A stretch of 64,000 nucleotides of DNA, taken from positions 15,682,442 through 15,746,441 of the forward strand of contig NC_064045.1 in the NCBI RefSeq assembly GCF_932526225.1, written 5' to 3'. Below the pieces are notes generated by a model. That model worked only from the letters and a program-made list of their open reading frames with translations. It had not been told where the DNA came from and searched no databases. Below, in pieces: positions 49,101 to 63,934 of the stretch; positions within the stretch are counted from its first letter, which is position 1, and each line of letters opens with the position of its first letter. The position numbers and the translations under genes are program-made. The DNA is from Nematostella vectensis (taxonomy: Eukaryota > Cnidaria > Anthozoa > Actiniaria > Edwardsiidae).

Positions 49101-49190
49101 AATGTCCCTATACCTTCTTTTTATGTCATGACACACCAAGAACAATATAATTAAGTATCGATATTTAAAAAAAAAATAAAGAAAAAAAAA
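46190..49190. repeat. Two-unit higher-order repeat, about 2.7 copies (period 1093 bp)
   Basis: Landmarks 46460/47553/48646 and 47007/48100/49193 alternate. Alternating private markers: ATGGCACACC (46394, 47487, 48580); AAAAATCAAAACAG (46737, 47831, 48924); CCTTCGTTTTATG (46928, 48021, reverting to CCTTCTTTTT in the third); TGTTATAATC (47342, 48435); GTAATAAAAATTAC (47096, 48189). Copies are nearly identical, so this looks like one of the youngest amplifications in the window. Confidence 0.85.
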
Positions 49191-52100
49191 TAGGCTATCA
49201 GCGGGAATCGAACCCGGGTCGTTGCGTTAGTAGTCAAGTGCCCGCAACGAAAGACTAACGTGGCATTGCTGAAGGGAATCGTAATGAAAATAACTTTTAA
49301 TACTATTGGTATCGTAACCTATCCCAAGCAAATTAAACATCGGACTGGAGGTTACATTCGGGAAAAGCTTCAGGGTTACATTCGGGAATTTGTTTTACGA
49401 GTGTAACCTCCAAACGGTTACAATCAATATTTTTTTTTCCGAATGTAAATTCCAAAAAGTAACATTAGGAAAAATAAAACAGTATACTCGGAAAAAAAGG
49501 TATATCAATCTATCGAGCGCTATGCTCTATGTTAGAATCTACTTAATCAAGTTATCCAAGGAATCTAGTTAGTTCTTGTGTGCATAAAATATGTACAGGA
49601 TCCTGAACAAAGCATGAGCACATCAAAGATGCTGAGAGTACATAAAAATGTCCCTATACCTTCTTTTTATGTCATGACACACCAAGAACAGTATAATTAA
49701 GTATCGATATTTAAAATAAAAAATAAAGAAAAAAAAATAGGCTATCAGCGGGAATCGAACCCGGGTCGCTGCGGTAGTAGTCAAGTGCCCGCTACGAAAG
49801 ACTAACGTGGCATTGCTGAAGGGAATTGTAATGAAAATTACTTTTAATACTATTGGTATCGTAAACTATCCCAAGCAAAGTCACCATCGGACTTGAGGTT
49901 ACATTCGGGAAAAGCTTCAGGGTTACATTCGGGAATTTGTTTTACGAGTGTAACCTCCAAAAGGTTACAATCGATATTTTTTTTCCGAATGTAAATTCCA
50001 AAAAGTAACATTAGGAAAATAAAACAGTATACTCGGAAAAAAAGGTATATCAATCTATCGAGCGCTATGCTCTATTTTAGAATCTACTTAATCAAGTTAT
50101 CAAAGGAATCTAGTTAGTTCTTGTGTGCATAAAATATGTACAGGATCCTGAACAAAGCATGAGCACATCAAAGATGCTGAGAGTACATAAAAATGTCCCT
50201 ATACCTTCTTTTTATGTCATGACACACCAAGAACAGTATAATTAAGTATCGATATTTAAAAAAAAAATAAAGAAAAAAAAAATAGGCTATCAGCGGGAAT
50301 CGAACCCGGGTCGCTGCGTTAGTAGTCAAGTGCCCGCAACGAAAGACTAACGTGGCATTTCTGAAGGGAATTGTAATGAAAATTACTTTTAATACTATTG
50401 GTATCGTAAACTATCCCAATCAAAGTCAACATCGGACTGTAGGTTACATTCGGGAAAAGCTTCAGTGTTACATTCGGGAATTTGTTTTACGAGTGTAACC
50501 TCCAAAAGGTTACAATCAATATTTTTTTTCCGAATGTAAATTCCAAAAAGTAACATTAGGAAAAATAAAACAGTATACTCGGAAAAAAAGGTATATCAAT
50601 CTATCGAGCGTTATGCTCTTTGTTAGAATCTACTTAATCAAGTTATCCAAGGAATCTAGTTAGTTCTTGTGTGCATAAAATATGTACAGGATCCTGATCA
50701 AAGCATGAGCACATCAAAGATGCTGAGAGTACATAAAAATGTCCCTATACCTTCTTTTTATGTCATGACACACCAAGAACAGTATAATTAAGTATCGATA
50801 TTTAAAAAAAATAAAATAAAGAAAAAAAAATAGGCTATCAGCGGGAATCGAACCCGGGTCGCTGCGTTAGTAGTCAAGTGCCCGCAACGAAAGACTAACG
50901 TGGCATTGCTGAAGGGAATTGTAATGAAAATTACTTTTAATACTATTGGTATCGTAAACTATCCCAAGCAAAGTCACCATCGGACTGGAGGTTACATTCG
51001 GGAAAAGCTTCAGGGTTACATTCGGGAATTTGTTTTACGAGTGTAACCTCCAAAAGGTTACAATCGATATTTTTTTTCCGAATGTAAATTCCAAAAAGTA
51101 ACATTAGGAAAATAAAACAGTATACTCGGAAAAAAAGGTATATCAATCTATCGAGCGCTATGCTCTATTTTAGAATCTACTTAATCAAGTTATCAAAGGA
51201 ATCTAGTTAGTTCTTGTGTGCATAAAATATGTACAGGATCCTGAACAAAGCATGAGAACATCAAAGATGCTGAGAGTACATAAAAATGTCCCTATACCTT
51301 CTTTTTATGTCATGACACACCAAGAACAGTATAATTAAGTATCGATATTTAAAAAAAAAATAAAGAAAAAAAAATAGGCTATCAGCGGGAATCGAACCCG
51401 GGTCGCTGCGTTAGTAGTCAAGTGCCCGCAACGAAAGACTAACGTGGCATTGCTGAAGTGTATTGTAATGAAAATTACTTTTAATACTATGGTATCGTAA
51501 ACTATCCCAAGCAAAGTCACCATAGGACTGGAGGTTACATTCGGGAAAAGCTTCAGTGTTACATTCGGGACTTTGTTTTACGAGTGTAACCTCCAAAAGG
51601 TTACAATCGATAATTTTTTTTCCGAATTTAAATTCCAAAAAGTAACATTAGGAAAATAAAACAGTATACTCGGTAAAAAAGGTATATCAATCTATCGAGC
51701 GCTATGCTCTATGTTAGAATCTACTTAATCAAGTTATCCAAGGAATCTAGTTAGTTCTTGTGTGCATAAAATATGTACAGGATCCTGAACAAAGCATGAG
51801 CACATCAAAGATGCTGAGAGTACATAAAAATGTCCCTATACCTTCTTTTTATGTCATGACACACCAAGAACAGTATAATTAAGTATCGATATTTAAAAAA
51901 AAAAAATAAAGAAAAAAAAGTAGGCTATCAGCGGGAATCGAACCCGGGTCGCTGCGTTAGTAGTCAAGTGCCCGCAACGAAAGACTAACGTGGCAATGCT
52001 GAAGGGAATTGTAATAAAAATTACTTTTAATACTATTGGTATCGTAAACTATCCCAAGCAAAGTCACCATCGGACTGGAGGTTACATTCGGGAAAAGCTT

Positions 52101-53014
52101 CAGGGTTACATTCGGGAATTTGTTTTACGAGTGTAACCTCCAAAAGGTTACAATCAATATTTTTTTTTCCGATTGTAAATTCCAAAAAGTAACATTAGGA
52201 AAAATAAAACAGTATACTCGGAAAAAAAGGTATATCAATCTATCGAGCGCTATGCTCTATGTTAGAATCTACTTAATCAAGTTATCCAAGGAATCTAGTT
52301 AGTTCTTGTGTGCATAAAATATGTACAGGATCCTGAACAAAGCATGAGCATATCAAAGATGCTGAGAGTACATAAAAATGTCCCTATACCTTCTTTTTAT
52401 GTCATGACACACCAAGAACAGTATAATTAAGTATCGATATTTAAAAAAAAAAATAAAGAAAAAAAAAGGCTATCAGCGGGAATCGAACCCGGGTCGCTGC
52501 GGTAGTAGTCAAGTGCCCGCTCGAAAGACTAACGTGGCATTGCTGAAGGGAATTGTAATGAAAATTACTTTTAATACTATTGGTATCGTAAACTATCCAA
52601 AGCAAAGTCACCATAGGACTGGAGGTTACATTCGGGAAAAGCTTCAGGGTTACATTCGGGAATTTGTTTTACGAGTGTAACCTCCAAAAGGTTACAATCA
52701 ATAATTTTTTTTCCGAATGTAAATTCCAAAAAGTAACATTAGGAAAAATAAAACAGTATACTCGGAAAAAAAGGTATATCAATCTATCGAGCGCTATGCT
52801 CTATGTTAGAATCTACTTAATCAAGTTATCCAAGGAATCTAGTTAGTTCTTGTGTGCATAAAATATGTACAGGATCCTGAACAAAGCATGAGCACATCAA
52901 AGATGCTGAGAGTACATAAAAATGTCCCTATACCTTCTTTTTATGTCATGACACACCAGGGACAGTATAATTAAGTATCGATATTTAAAATAAAAAATAA
53001 AGAAAAAAAAAATA

Positions 53015-56000
53015 GGCTATCAGCGGGAATCGAACCCGGGTCGCTGCGGTAGTAGTCAAGTGCCCGCAACGAAAGACTAACGTGGCATTGCTGAAGGGAA
53101 TTGTAATGAAAATTACTTTTAATACTATTGGTATCGTAAACTATCCCAAGCAAAGTCACCATCGGACTGGAGGTTACATTCGGGAAAAGCTTTAGGGTTA
53201 CATTCGGGAATTTGTTTTACGAGTGTAACCTCCAAAAGGTTACAATCGATAATTTTTTTTCCGAATGTAAATTCCAAAAAGTAGCTTTAGGAAAAATAAA
53301 ACAGTATACTCGGAAAAAAAGGTATATCAATCTATCGAGCGCTATGCTCTATGTTAGAATCCACTTAATCAAGTTATCCAAGGAATCTAGTTAGTTCTTG
53401 TGTGCAAAAAATATGTACAGGATCCTGATCAAAGCATGAGCACATCAAAGATGCTGAGAGTACATAAAAATGTCCCTATACCTTCTTTTTATGTCATGAC
53501 ACACCAAGAACAGTATAATTAAGTATCGATATTTAAAAAAACAAAATAAAGAAAAAAAAATAGGCTATCAGCGGGAATCGGACCCGGGTCGCTGCGTTAG
53601 TAGTCAAGTGCCCGCAACGAAAGACTAACGTGGCATTGCTGAAGGGAATTGTAATGAAAATTACTTTTAATACTATTGGTATCGTAAACTATCCCAAGCA
53701 AAGTCACCATCGGACTGGAGGTTACATTCGGGAAAAGCTTCAGGGTTACATTCGGGAATTTGTTTTACGAGTGTAACCTCCAAAAGGTTACAATCGATAT
53801 TTTTTTTCCGAATGTAAATTCCAAAAAGTAACATTAGGAAAATAAAACAGTATACTCGGAAAAAAAGGTATATCAATCTATCGAGCGCTATGCTCTATGT
53901 TAGAATCTACTTAATCAAGTTATCAAAGGCATCTAGTTAGTTCTTGTGTGCATAAAATATGTACAGGATCCTGAACAAAGCATGAGCACATCAAAGATGC
54001 TGAGAGTACATAAAAATGTCCCTATACCTTCTTTTTATGTCATGACACACCAAGAACAATATAATTAAGTATCGATATTTAAAAAAAAAATAAAGAAAAA
54101 AAAATAGGCTATCAGCGGGAATCGAACCCGGGTCGCTGCGGTAGTAGTCAAGTGCCCGCTCGAAAGACTAACGTTGCATTGCTGAAGGGAATTGTAATGA
54201 AAATTACTTTTAATACTATTGGTATCGTAAACTATCCAAAGCAAAGTCACCATCGGACTGGAGGTTACATTCGGGAAAAGCTTCAGGGTTACATTCGGGA
54301 ATTTGTTTTACGAGTGTAACCTCCAAAAGGTTACAATCAATAATTTTTTTTCCGAATGTAAATTCCAAAAAGTAACATTAGGAAAAATAAAACAGTATAC
54401 TCGGAAAAAAAGGTATATCAATCTATCGAGCGCTATGCTCTATGTTAGAATCTACTTAATCAAGTTATCCAAGGAATCTAGTTAGTTCTTGTGTGCATAA
54501 AATATGTACAGGATCCTGAACAAAGCATGAGCACATCAAAGATGCTGAGAGTACATAAAAATGTCCCTATACCTTCTTTTTATGTCATGACACACCAGGG
54601 ACAGTATAATTAAGTATCGATATTTAAAATAAAAAATAAAGAAAAAAAAAAATAGGCTATCAGCGGGAATCGAACCCGGGTCGCTGCGGTAGTAGTCAAG
54701 TGCCCGCAACGAAAGACTAACGTGGCATTGCTGAAGGGAATTGTAATGAAAATTACTTTTAATACTATTGGTATCGTAAACAATCCCAAGCAAAGTCACC
54801 ATCGGACTGGAGGTTACATTCGGGAAAAGCTTTAGGGTTACATTCGGGAATTTGTTTTACGAGTGTAACCTCCAAAAGGTTACAATCGATAATTTTTTTT
54901 CAGAATGTAAATTCCAAAAAGTATCTTTAGGAAAAATAAAACAGTATACTCGGAAAAAAAGGTATATCAATCTATCGAGCGCTATGCTCTATGTTAGAAT
55001 CTACTTAATCAAGTTATCCAAGGAATCTAGTTGGTTCTTGTGTGCAAAAAATATGTACAGGATCCTGATCAAAGCATGAGCACATCAAAGATGCTGAGAG
55101 TACATAAAAATGTCCCTATACCTTCTTTTTATGTCATGACACACCAAGAACAGTATAATTAAGTATCGATATTAAAAAAAAAAAATAAAGAAAAAAAAAT
55201 AGGCTATCAGCGGGAATCGGACCCGGGTCGCTGCGTTAGTAGTCAAGTGCCCGCAACGAAAGACTAACGTGGCATTGCTGAAGGGAATTGTAATGAAAAT
55301 TACTTTTAATACTATTGGTATCGTAAACTATCCCAAGCAAAGTCACCATCGGACTGGAGGTTACATTCGGGAAAAGCTTCAGGGTTACATTCGGGAATTT
55401 GTTTTACGAGTGTATTCTCCAAAAGGTTACAATCGATATTTTTTTTCCGAATGTAAATTCCAAAAAGTAACATTAGGAAAATAAAACAGTATACTCGGAA
55501 AAAAAGGTATATCAATCTATCGAGCGCTATGCTCTATGTTAGAATCTACTTAATCAAGTTATCAAAGGCATCTAGTTAGTTCTTGTGTGCATAAAATATG
55601 TACAGGATCCTGAACAAAGCATGAGCACATCAAAGATGCTGAGAGTACATAAAAATGTCCCTATACCTTCTTTTTATGTCATGACACACCAAGAACAATA
55701 TAATTAAGTATCGATATTTAAAAAAAAAAATAAAGAAAAAAAAATAGGCTATCAGCGGGAATCGAACCCGGGTCGCTGCGTTAGTAGTCAAGTGCCCGCA
55801 ACGAAAGACTAACGTGGCATTGCTGAAGGGAATTGTAATGAAAATTACTTTTAATACTATTGGTATCGTAAACTATCCCAATCAAAGTCAACATCGGACT
55901 GGAGGTTACATTCGGGAAAAGCTTCAGGGTTACATTCGGGAATTTGTTTTACGAGTGTAACCTCCAAAAGGTTACAATCAATAATTTTTTTTCCGAATGT

Positions 56001-57380
56001 AAATTCCAAAAAGTAACATTAGGAAAAATAAAACAGTATACTCGGAAAAAAAGGTATATCAATCTATCGAGCGCTATGCTCTTTGTTAGAATCTACTTAA
56101 TCAAGTTATCCAAGGAATCTAGTTAGTTCTTGTGTGCATAAAATATGTACAGGATCCTGATCAAAGCATGAGCACATCAAAGATGCTGAGAGTACATAAA
56201 AATGTCCCTATACCTTCTTTTTATGTCATGACACACCAAGAACAGTATAATTAAGTATCGATATTTAAAAAAAATAAAATAAAGAAAAAAAATAGGCTAT
56301 CAACGGGAATAGAACCCGGGTCGCTGCGTTAGTAGTCAAGTGCCCGCAACGAAAGACTAACGTGGCATTGCTGAAGGGAATTGTAATGAAAATTACTTTT
56401 AATACTATTGGTATCGTAAACTATCCCAAGCAAAGTCACCATCGGACTAAAGGTTACATTCGGGAAAAGCTTCAGGGTTACATTCGGGAATTTGTTTTAC
56501 GAGTGTAACCTCCAAAAGGTTACAATCGATATTTTTTTTCCGAATGTAAATTCCAAAAAGTAACATTAGGAAAATAAAACAGTATACTCGGAAAAAAAGG
56601 TATATCAATCTATCGAGCGCTATGCTCTATTTTAGAATCTACTTAATCAAGTTATCCAAGGAATCTAGTTAGTTCTTGTGTGCATAAAATATGTACAGGA
56701 TCCTGAACAAAGCATGAGCACATCAAAGATGCTGAGAGTACATAAAAATGTCCCTATACCTTCTTTTTATGTCATGACACACCAAGAACAGTATAATTAA
56801 GTATCGATATTTAAAAAAAAAATAAAGAAAAAAAAATAGGCTATCAGCGGGAATCGAACCCGGGTCGCTGCGTTAGTAGTCAAGTGCCCGCAACGAAAGA
56901 CTAACGTGGCATTGCTGAAGGGAATTGTAATGAAAATTACTTTTAATACTATGGTATCGTAAACTATCCCAAGCAAAGTCACCATAGGACTGGAGGTTAC
57001 ATTCGGGAAAAGCTTCAGTGTTACATTCGGGACTTTGTTTTACGAGTGTAACCTCCAAAAGGTTACAATCGATAATTTTTTTTCCGAATGTAAATTCCAA
57101 AAAGTAACATTAGGAAAATAAAACAGTATACTCGGTAAAAAATTTATATCAATATATCGAGCGCTATGCTCTATGTTAGAATCTACTTAATCAAGTTATC
57201 CAAGGAATCTAGTTAGTTCTTGTGTGCATAAAATATGTACAGGATCCTGAACAAAGCATGAGCACATCAAAGATGCTGAGAGTACATAAAAATGTCCCTA
57301 TACCTTCTTTTTATGTCATGACACACCAAGAACAATATAATTAAGTATCGATATTTAAAAAAAAAAATAAAGAAAAAAAA
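53015..57380. repeat. Block copied at 59567-63934 (offset ~6551 bp, 12 units)
   Basis: Landmarks 53015, 53563, 54107, 54655, 55202, 55747, 56295, 56839, 57384 pair with 59567, 60115, 60659, 61205, 61753, 62298, 62846, 63390, 63935 at 6550-6552 bp. Markers: AATCCACTTAATC (53359/59911), TCGGACCCGGG (53578/60130), AACGTTGCATTG (54170/60722), AACAATCCCAAG (54779/61329), AAGTATCTTTAGG (54920/61470), AGTTGGTTC (55029/61579), GGACTAAAGG (56444/62996), AAAAATTTATATC (57137/63690). It is the largest clear block duplication in the window. Confidence 0.9.
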
Positions 57381-59020
57381 ATAGGCTATCAGCGGGAATC
57401 GAACCCGGGTCGCTGCGTTAGTAGTCAAGTGCCCGCAACGAAAGACTAACGTGGCATTGCTGAAGGGAATTGTAATGAAAATTACTTTTAATACTATTGG
57501 TATCGTAAACTATCCCAATCAAAGTCAACATCGGACTGGAGGTTACATTCGGGAAAAGCTTCAGGGTTACATTCGGGAATTTGTTTTACGAGTGTAACCT
57601 CCAAAAGGTTACAATCAATAATTTTTTTTCCGAATGTAAATTCCAAAAAGTAACATTAGGAAAAATAAAACAGTATACTCGGAAAAAAAGGTATATCAAT
57701 CTATCGAGCGCTATGCTCTTTGTTAGAATCTACTTAATCAAGTTATCCAAGGAATCTAGTTAGTTCTTGTGTGCATAAAATATGTACAGGATCCTGATCA
57801 AAGCATGAGCACATCAAAGATGCTGAGAGTACATAAAAATGTCCCTATACCTTCTTTTTATGTCATGACACACCAAGAACAGTATAATTAAGTATCGATA
57901 TTTAAAAAAAATAAAAAAAAGAAAAAAAATAGGCTATCAGCGGGAATCGAACCCGGGTCGCTGCGTTAGTAGTCAAGTGCCCGCAACGAAAGACTAACGT
58001 GGCATTGCTGAAGGGAATTGTAATGAAAATTACTTTTAATACTATTGGTATCGTAAACTATCCCAAGCAAAGTCACCATCGGACTAAAGGTTACATTCGG
58101 GAAAAGCTTCAGGGTTACATTCGGGAATTTGTTTTACGAGTGTAACCTCCAAAAGGTTACAATCGATATTTTTTTTCCGAATGTAAATTCCAAAAAGTAA
58201 CATTAGGAAAATAAAACAGTATACTCGGAAAAAAAGGTATATCAATCTATCGAGCGCTATGCTCTATTTTAGAATCTACTTAATCAAGTTATCAAAGGAA
58301 TCTAGTTAGTTCTTGTGTGCATAAAATATGTACAGGATCCTGAACAAAGCATGAGCACATCAAAGATGCTGAGAGTACATAAAAATGTCCCTATACCTTC
58401 TTTTTATGTCATGACACACCAAGAACAGTATAATTAAGTATCGATATTTAAAAAAAAAATAAAGAAAAAAAAATAGGCTATCAGCGGGAATCGAACCCGG
58501 GTCGCTGCGTTAGTAGTCAAGTGCCCGCAACGAAAGACTAACGTGGCATTGCTGAAGGGAATTGTAATGAAAATTACTTTTAATACTATGGTATCGTAAA
58601 CTATCCCAAGCAAAGTCACCATAGGACTGGAGGTTACATTCGGGAAAAGCTTCAGTGTTACATTCGTGACTTTGTTTTACGAGTGTAACCTCCAAAAGGT
58701 TACAATCGATAATTTTTTTTCCGAATGTAAATTCCAAAAAGTAACATTAGGAAAATAAAACAGTATACTCGGTAAAAAATTTATATCAATATATCGAGCG
58801 CTATGCTCTATGTTAGAATCTACTTAATCAAGTTATCCAAGGAATCTAGTTAGTTCTTGTGTGCATAAAATATGTACAGGATCCTGAACAAAGCATGAGC
58901 ACATCAAAGATGCTGAGAGTACATAAAAATGTCCTTATACCTTCTTTTTATGTCATGACACACCAAGAACAGTATAATTAAGTATCGATATTTAAAAAAA
59001 AAAATAAAGAAAAAAAAGTA
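55747..59020. repeat. Three-unit higher-order repeat, two tandem copies (1637 bp each)
   Basis: Landmarks 55747, 56295, 56839 pair with 57384, 57932, 58476 at exactly 1637 bp. Markers: CCCAATCAAAG (55878/57515), CTCTTTGTTAG (56079/57716), GGACTAAAGG (56444/58081), AAAAATTTATATC (57137/58774). The unit at 57384 has AAAATAGGC before its landmark while 59021 and 63935 have AAAGTAGGC, so the second copy at 57384 is joined to sequence from the 55747 type. Confidence 0.87.
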
Positions 59021-62000
59021 GGCTATCAGCGGGAATCGAACCCGGGTCGCTGCGTTAGTAGTCAAGTGCCCGCAACGAAAGACTAACGTGGCATTGCTGA
59101 AGGGAATTGTAATGAAAATTACTTTTAATACTATTGGTATCGTAAACTATCCCAAGCAAAGTCACCATCGGACTGGAGGTTACATTCGGGAAAAGCTTCA
59201 GGGTTACATTCGGGAATTTGTTTTACGAGTGTAACCTCCAAAAGGTTACAATCAATATTTTTTTTTCCGAATGTAAATTCCAAAAAGTAACATTAGGAAA
59301 AATAAAACAGTATACTCGGAAAAAAAGGTATATCAATCTATCGAGCGCTATGCTCTATGTTAGAATCTACTTAATTAAGTTATCCAAGGAATCTAGTTAG
59401 TTCTTGTGTGCATAAAATATGTACAGGATCCTGAACAAAGCATTAGCATATCAAAGATGCTGAGAGTACATAAAAATGTCCCTATGCCTTCTTTTTATGT
59501 CATGACACACCAAGAACAGTATAATTAAGTATCGATATTAAAAAAAAAAATAAAGAAAAAAAAATAGGCTATCAGCGGGAATCGAACCCGGGTCGCTGCG
59601 GTAGTAGTCAAGTGCCCGCAACGAAAGACTAACGTGGCATTGCTGAAGGGAATTGTAATGAAAATTACTTTTAATACTATTGGTATCGTAAACTATCCCA
59701 AGCAAAGTCACCATCGGACTGGAGGTTACATTCGGGAAAAGCTTTAGGGTTACATTCGGGAATTTGTTTTACGAGTGTAACCTCCAAAAGGTTACAATCG
59801 ATAATTTTTTTTCCGAATGTAAATTCCAAAAAGTAGCTTTAGGAAAAATAAAACAGTATACTCGGAAAAAAAGGTATATCAATCTATCGAGCGCTATGCT
59901 CTATGTTAGAATCCACTTAATCAAGTTATCCAAGGAATCTAGTTAGTTCTTGTGTGCAAAAAATATGTACAGGATCCTGATCAAAGCATGAGCACATCAA
60001 AGATGCTGAGAGTACATAAAAATGTCCCTATACCTTCTTTTTATGTCATGACACACCAAGAACAGTATAATTAAGTATCGATATTTAAAAAAACAAAATA
60101 AAGAAAAAAAAATAGGCTATCAGCGGGAATCGGACCCGGGTCGCTGCGTTAGTAGTCAAGTGCCCGCAACGAAAGACTAACGTGGCATTGCTGAAGGGAA
60201 TTGTAATGAAAATTACTTTTAATACTATTGGTATCGTAAACTATCCCAAGCAAAGTCACCATCGGACTGGAGGTTACATTCGGGAAAAGCTTCAGGGTTA
60301 CATTCGGGAATTTGTTTTACGAGTGTAACCTCCAAAAGGTTACAATCGATATTTTTTTTCCGAATGTAAATTCCAAAAAGTAACATTAGGAAAATAAAAC
60401 AGTATACTCGGAAAAAAAGGTATATCAATCTATCGAGCGCTATGCTCTATGTTAGAATCTACTTAATCAAGTTATCAAAGGCATCTAGTTAGTTCTTGTG
60501 TGCATAAAATATGTACAGGATCCTGAACAAAGCATGAGCACATCAAAGATGCTGAGAGTACATAAAAATGTCCCTATACCTTCTTTTTATGTCATGACAC
60601 ACCAATAACAATATAATTAAGTATCGATATTTAAAAAAAAAATAAAGAAAAAAAAATAGGCTATCAGCGGGAATCGAACCCGGGTCGCTGCGGTAGTAGT
60701 CAAGTGCCCGCTCGAAAGACTAACGTTGCATTGCTGAAGGGAATTGTAATGAAAATTACTTTTAATACTATTGGTATCGTAAACTATCCAAAGCAAAGTC
60801 ACCATCGGACTGGAGGTTACATTCGGGAAAAGCTTCAGGGTTACATTCGGGAATTTGTTTTACGAGTGTAACCTCCAAAAGGTTACAATCAATAATTTTT
60901 TTTCCGAATGTAAATTCCAAAAAGTAACATTAGGAAAAATAAAACAGTATACTCGGAAAAAAAGGTATATCAATCTATCGAGCGCTATGCTCTATGTTTG
61001 AATCTACTTAATCAAGTTATCCAAGGAATCTAGTTAGTTCTTGTGTGCATAAAATATGTACAGGATCCTGAACAAAGCATGAGCACATCAAAGATGCTGA
61101 GAGTACATAAAAATGTCCCTATACCTTCTTTTTATGTCATGACACACCAGGGACAGTATAATTAAGTATCGATATTTAAAATAAAAAATAAAGAAAAAAA
61201 AATAGGCTATCAGCGGGAATCGAACCCGGGTCGCTGCGGTAGTAGTCAAGTGCCCGCAACGAAAGACTAACGTGGCATTGCTGAAGGGAATTGTAATGAA
61301 AATTACTTTTAATACTATTGGTATCGTAAACAATCCCAAGCAAAGTCACCATCGGACTGGAGGTTACATTCGGGAAAAGCTTTAGGGTTACATTCGGGAA
61401 TTTGTTTTACGAGTGTAACCTCCAAAAGGTTACAATCGATAATTTTTTTTCCGAATGTAAATTCCAAAAAGTATCTTTAGGAAAAATAAAACAGTATACT
61501 CGGAAAAAAAGGTATATCAATCTATCGAGCGCTATGCTCTATGTTAGAATCTACTTAATCAAGTTATCCAAGGAATCTAGTTGGTTCTTGTGTGCAAAAA
61601 ATATGTACAGGATCCTGATCAAAGCATGAGCACATCAAAGATGCTGAGAGTACATAAAAATGTCCCTATACCTTCTTTTTATGTCATGACACACCAAGAA
61701 CAGTATAATTAAGTATCGATATTAAAAAAAAAAAAATAAAGAAAAAAAAATAGGCTATCAGCGGGAATCGGACCCGGGTCGCTGCGTTAGTAGTCAAGTG
61801 CCCGCAACGAAAGACTAACGTGGCATTGCTGAAGGGAATTGTAATGAAAATTACTTTTAATACTATTGGTATCGTAAACTATCCCAAGCAAAGTCACCAT
61901 CGGACTGGAGGTTACATTCGGGAAAAGCTTCAGGGTTACATTCGGGAATTTGTTTTACGAGTGTAACCTCCAAAAGGTTACAATCGATATTTTTTTTCCG

Positions 62001-63934
62001 AATGTAAATTCCAAAAAGTAACATTAGGAAAATAAAACAGTATACTCGGAAAAAAAGGTATATCAATCTATCGAGCGCTATGCTCTATGTTAGAATCTAC
62101 TTAATCAAGTTATCAAAGGCATCTAGTTAGTTCTTGTGTGCATAAAATATGTACAGGATCCTGAACAAAGCATGAGCACATCAAAGATGCTGAGAGTACA
62201 TAAAAATGTCCCTATACCTTCTTTTTATGTCATGACACACCAAGAACAATATAATTAAGTATCGATATTTAAAAAAAAAAATAAAGAAAAAAAAATAGGC
62301 TATCAGCGGGAATCGAACCCGGGTCGCTGCGTTAGTAGTCAAGTGCCCGCAACGAAAGACTAACGTGGCATTGCTGAAGGGAATTGTAATGAAAATTACT
62401 TTTAATACTATTGGTATCGTAAACTATCCCAATCAAAGTCAACATCGGACTGGAGGTTACATTCGGGAAAAGCTTCAGGGTTACATTCGGGAATTTGTTT
62501 TACGAGTGTAACCTCCAAAAGGTTACAATCAATAATTTTTTTTCCGAATGTAAATTCCAAAAAGTAACATTAGGAAAAATAAAACAGTATACTCGGAAAA
62601 AAAGGTATATCAATCTATCGAGCGCTATGCTCTTTGTTAGAATCTACTTAATCAAGTTATCCAAGGAATCTAGTTAGTTCTTGTGTGCATAAAATATGTA
62701 CAGGATCCTGATCAAAGCATGAGCACATCAAAGATGCTGAGAGTACATAAAAATGTCCCTATACCTTCTTTTTATGTCATGACACACCAAGAACAGTATA
62801 ATTAAGTATCGATATTTAAAAAAAATAAAATAAAGAAAAAAAATAGGCTATCAGCGGGAATCGAACCCGGGTCGCTGCGTTAGTAGTCAAGTGCCCGCAA
62901 CGAAAGACTAACGTGGCATTGCTGAAGGGAATTGTAATGAAAATTACTTTTAATACTATTGGTATCGTAAACTATCCCAAGCAAAGTCACCATCGGACTA
63001 AAGGTTACATTCGGGAAAAGCTTCAGGGTTACATTCGGGAATTTGTTTTACGAGTGTAACCTCCAAAAGGTTACAATCGATATTTTTTTTCCGAATGTAA
63101 ATTCCAAAAAGTAACATTAGGAAAATAAAACAGTATACTCGGAAAAAAAGGTATATCAATCTATCGAGCGCTATGCTCTATTTTAGAATCTACTTAATCA
63201 AGTTATCAAAGGAATCTAGTTAGTTCTTGTGTGCATAAAATATGTACAGGATCCTGAACAAAGCATGAGCACATCAAAGATGCTGAGAGTACATAAAAAT
63301 GTCCCTATACCTTCTTTTTATGTCATGACACACCAAGAACAGTATAATTAAGTATCGATATTTAAAAAAAAAATAAAGAAAAAAAAATAGGCTATCAGCG
63401 GGAATCGAACCCGGGTCGCTGCGTTAGTAGTCAAGTGCCCGCAACGAAAGACTAACGTGGCATTGCTGAAGGGAATTGTAATGAAAATTACTTTTAATAC
63501 TATGGTATCGTAAACTATCCCAAGCAAAGTCACCATAGGACTGGAGGTTACATTCGGGAAAAGCTTCAGTGTTACATTCGGGACTTTGTTTTACGAGTGT
63601 AACCTCCAAAAGGTTACAATCGATAATTTTTTTTCCGAATGTAAATTCCAAAAAGTAACATTAGGAAAATAAAACAGTATACTCGGTAAAAAATTTATAT
63701 CAATATATCGAGCGCTATGCTCTATGTTAGAATCTACTTAATCAAGTTATCCAAGGAATCTAGTTAGTTCTTGTGTGCATAAAATATGTACAGGATCCTG
63801 AACAAAGCATGAGCACATCAAAGATGCTGAGAGTACATAAAAATGTCCTTATACCTTCTTTTTATGTCATGACACACCAAGAACAGTATAATTAAGTATC
63901 GATATTTAAAAAAAAAAATAAAGAAAAAAAAGTA

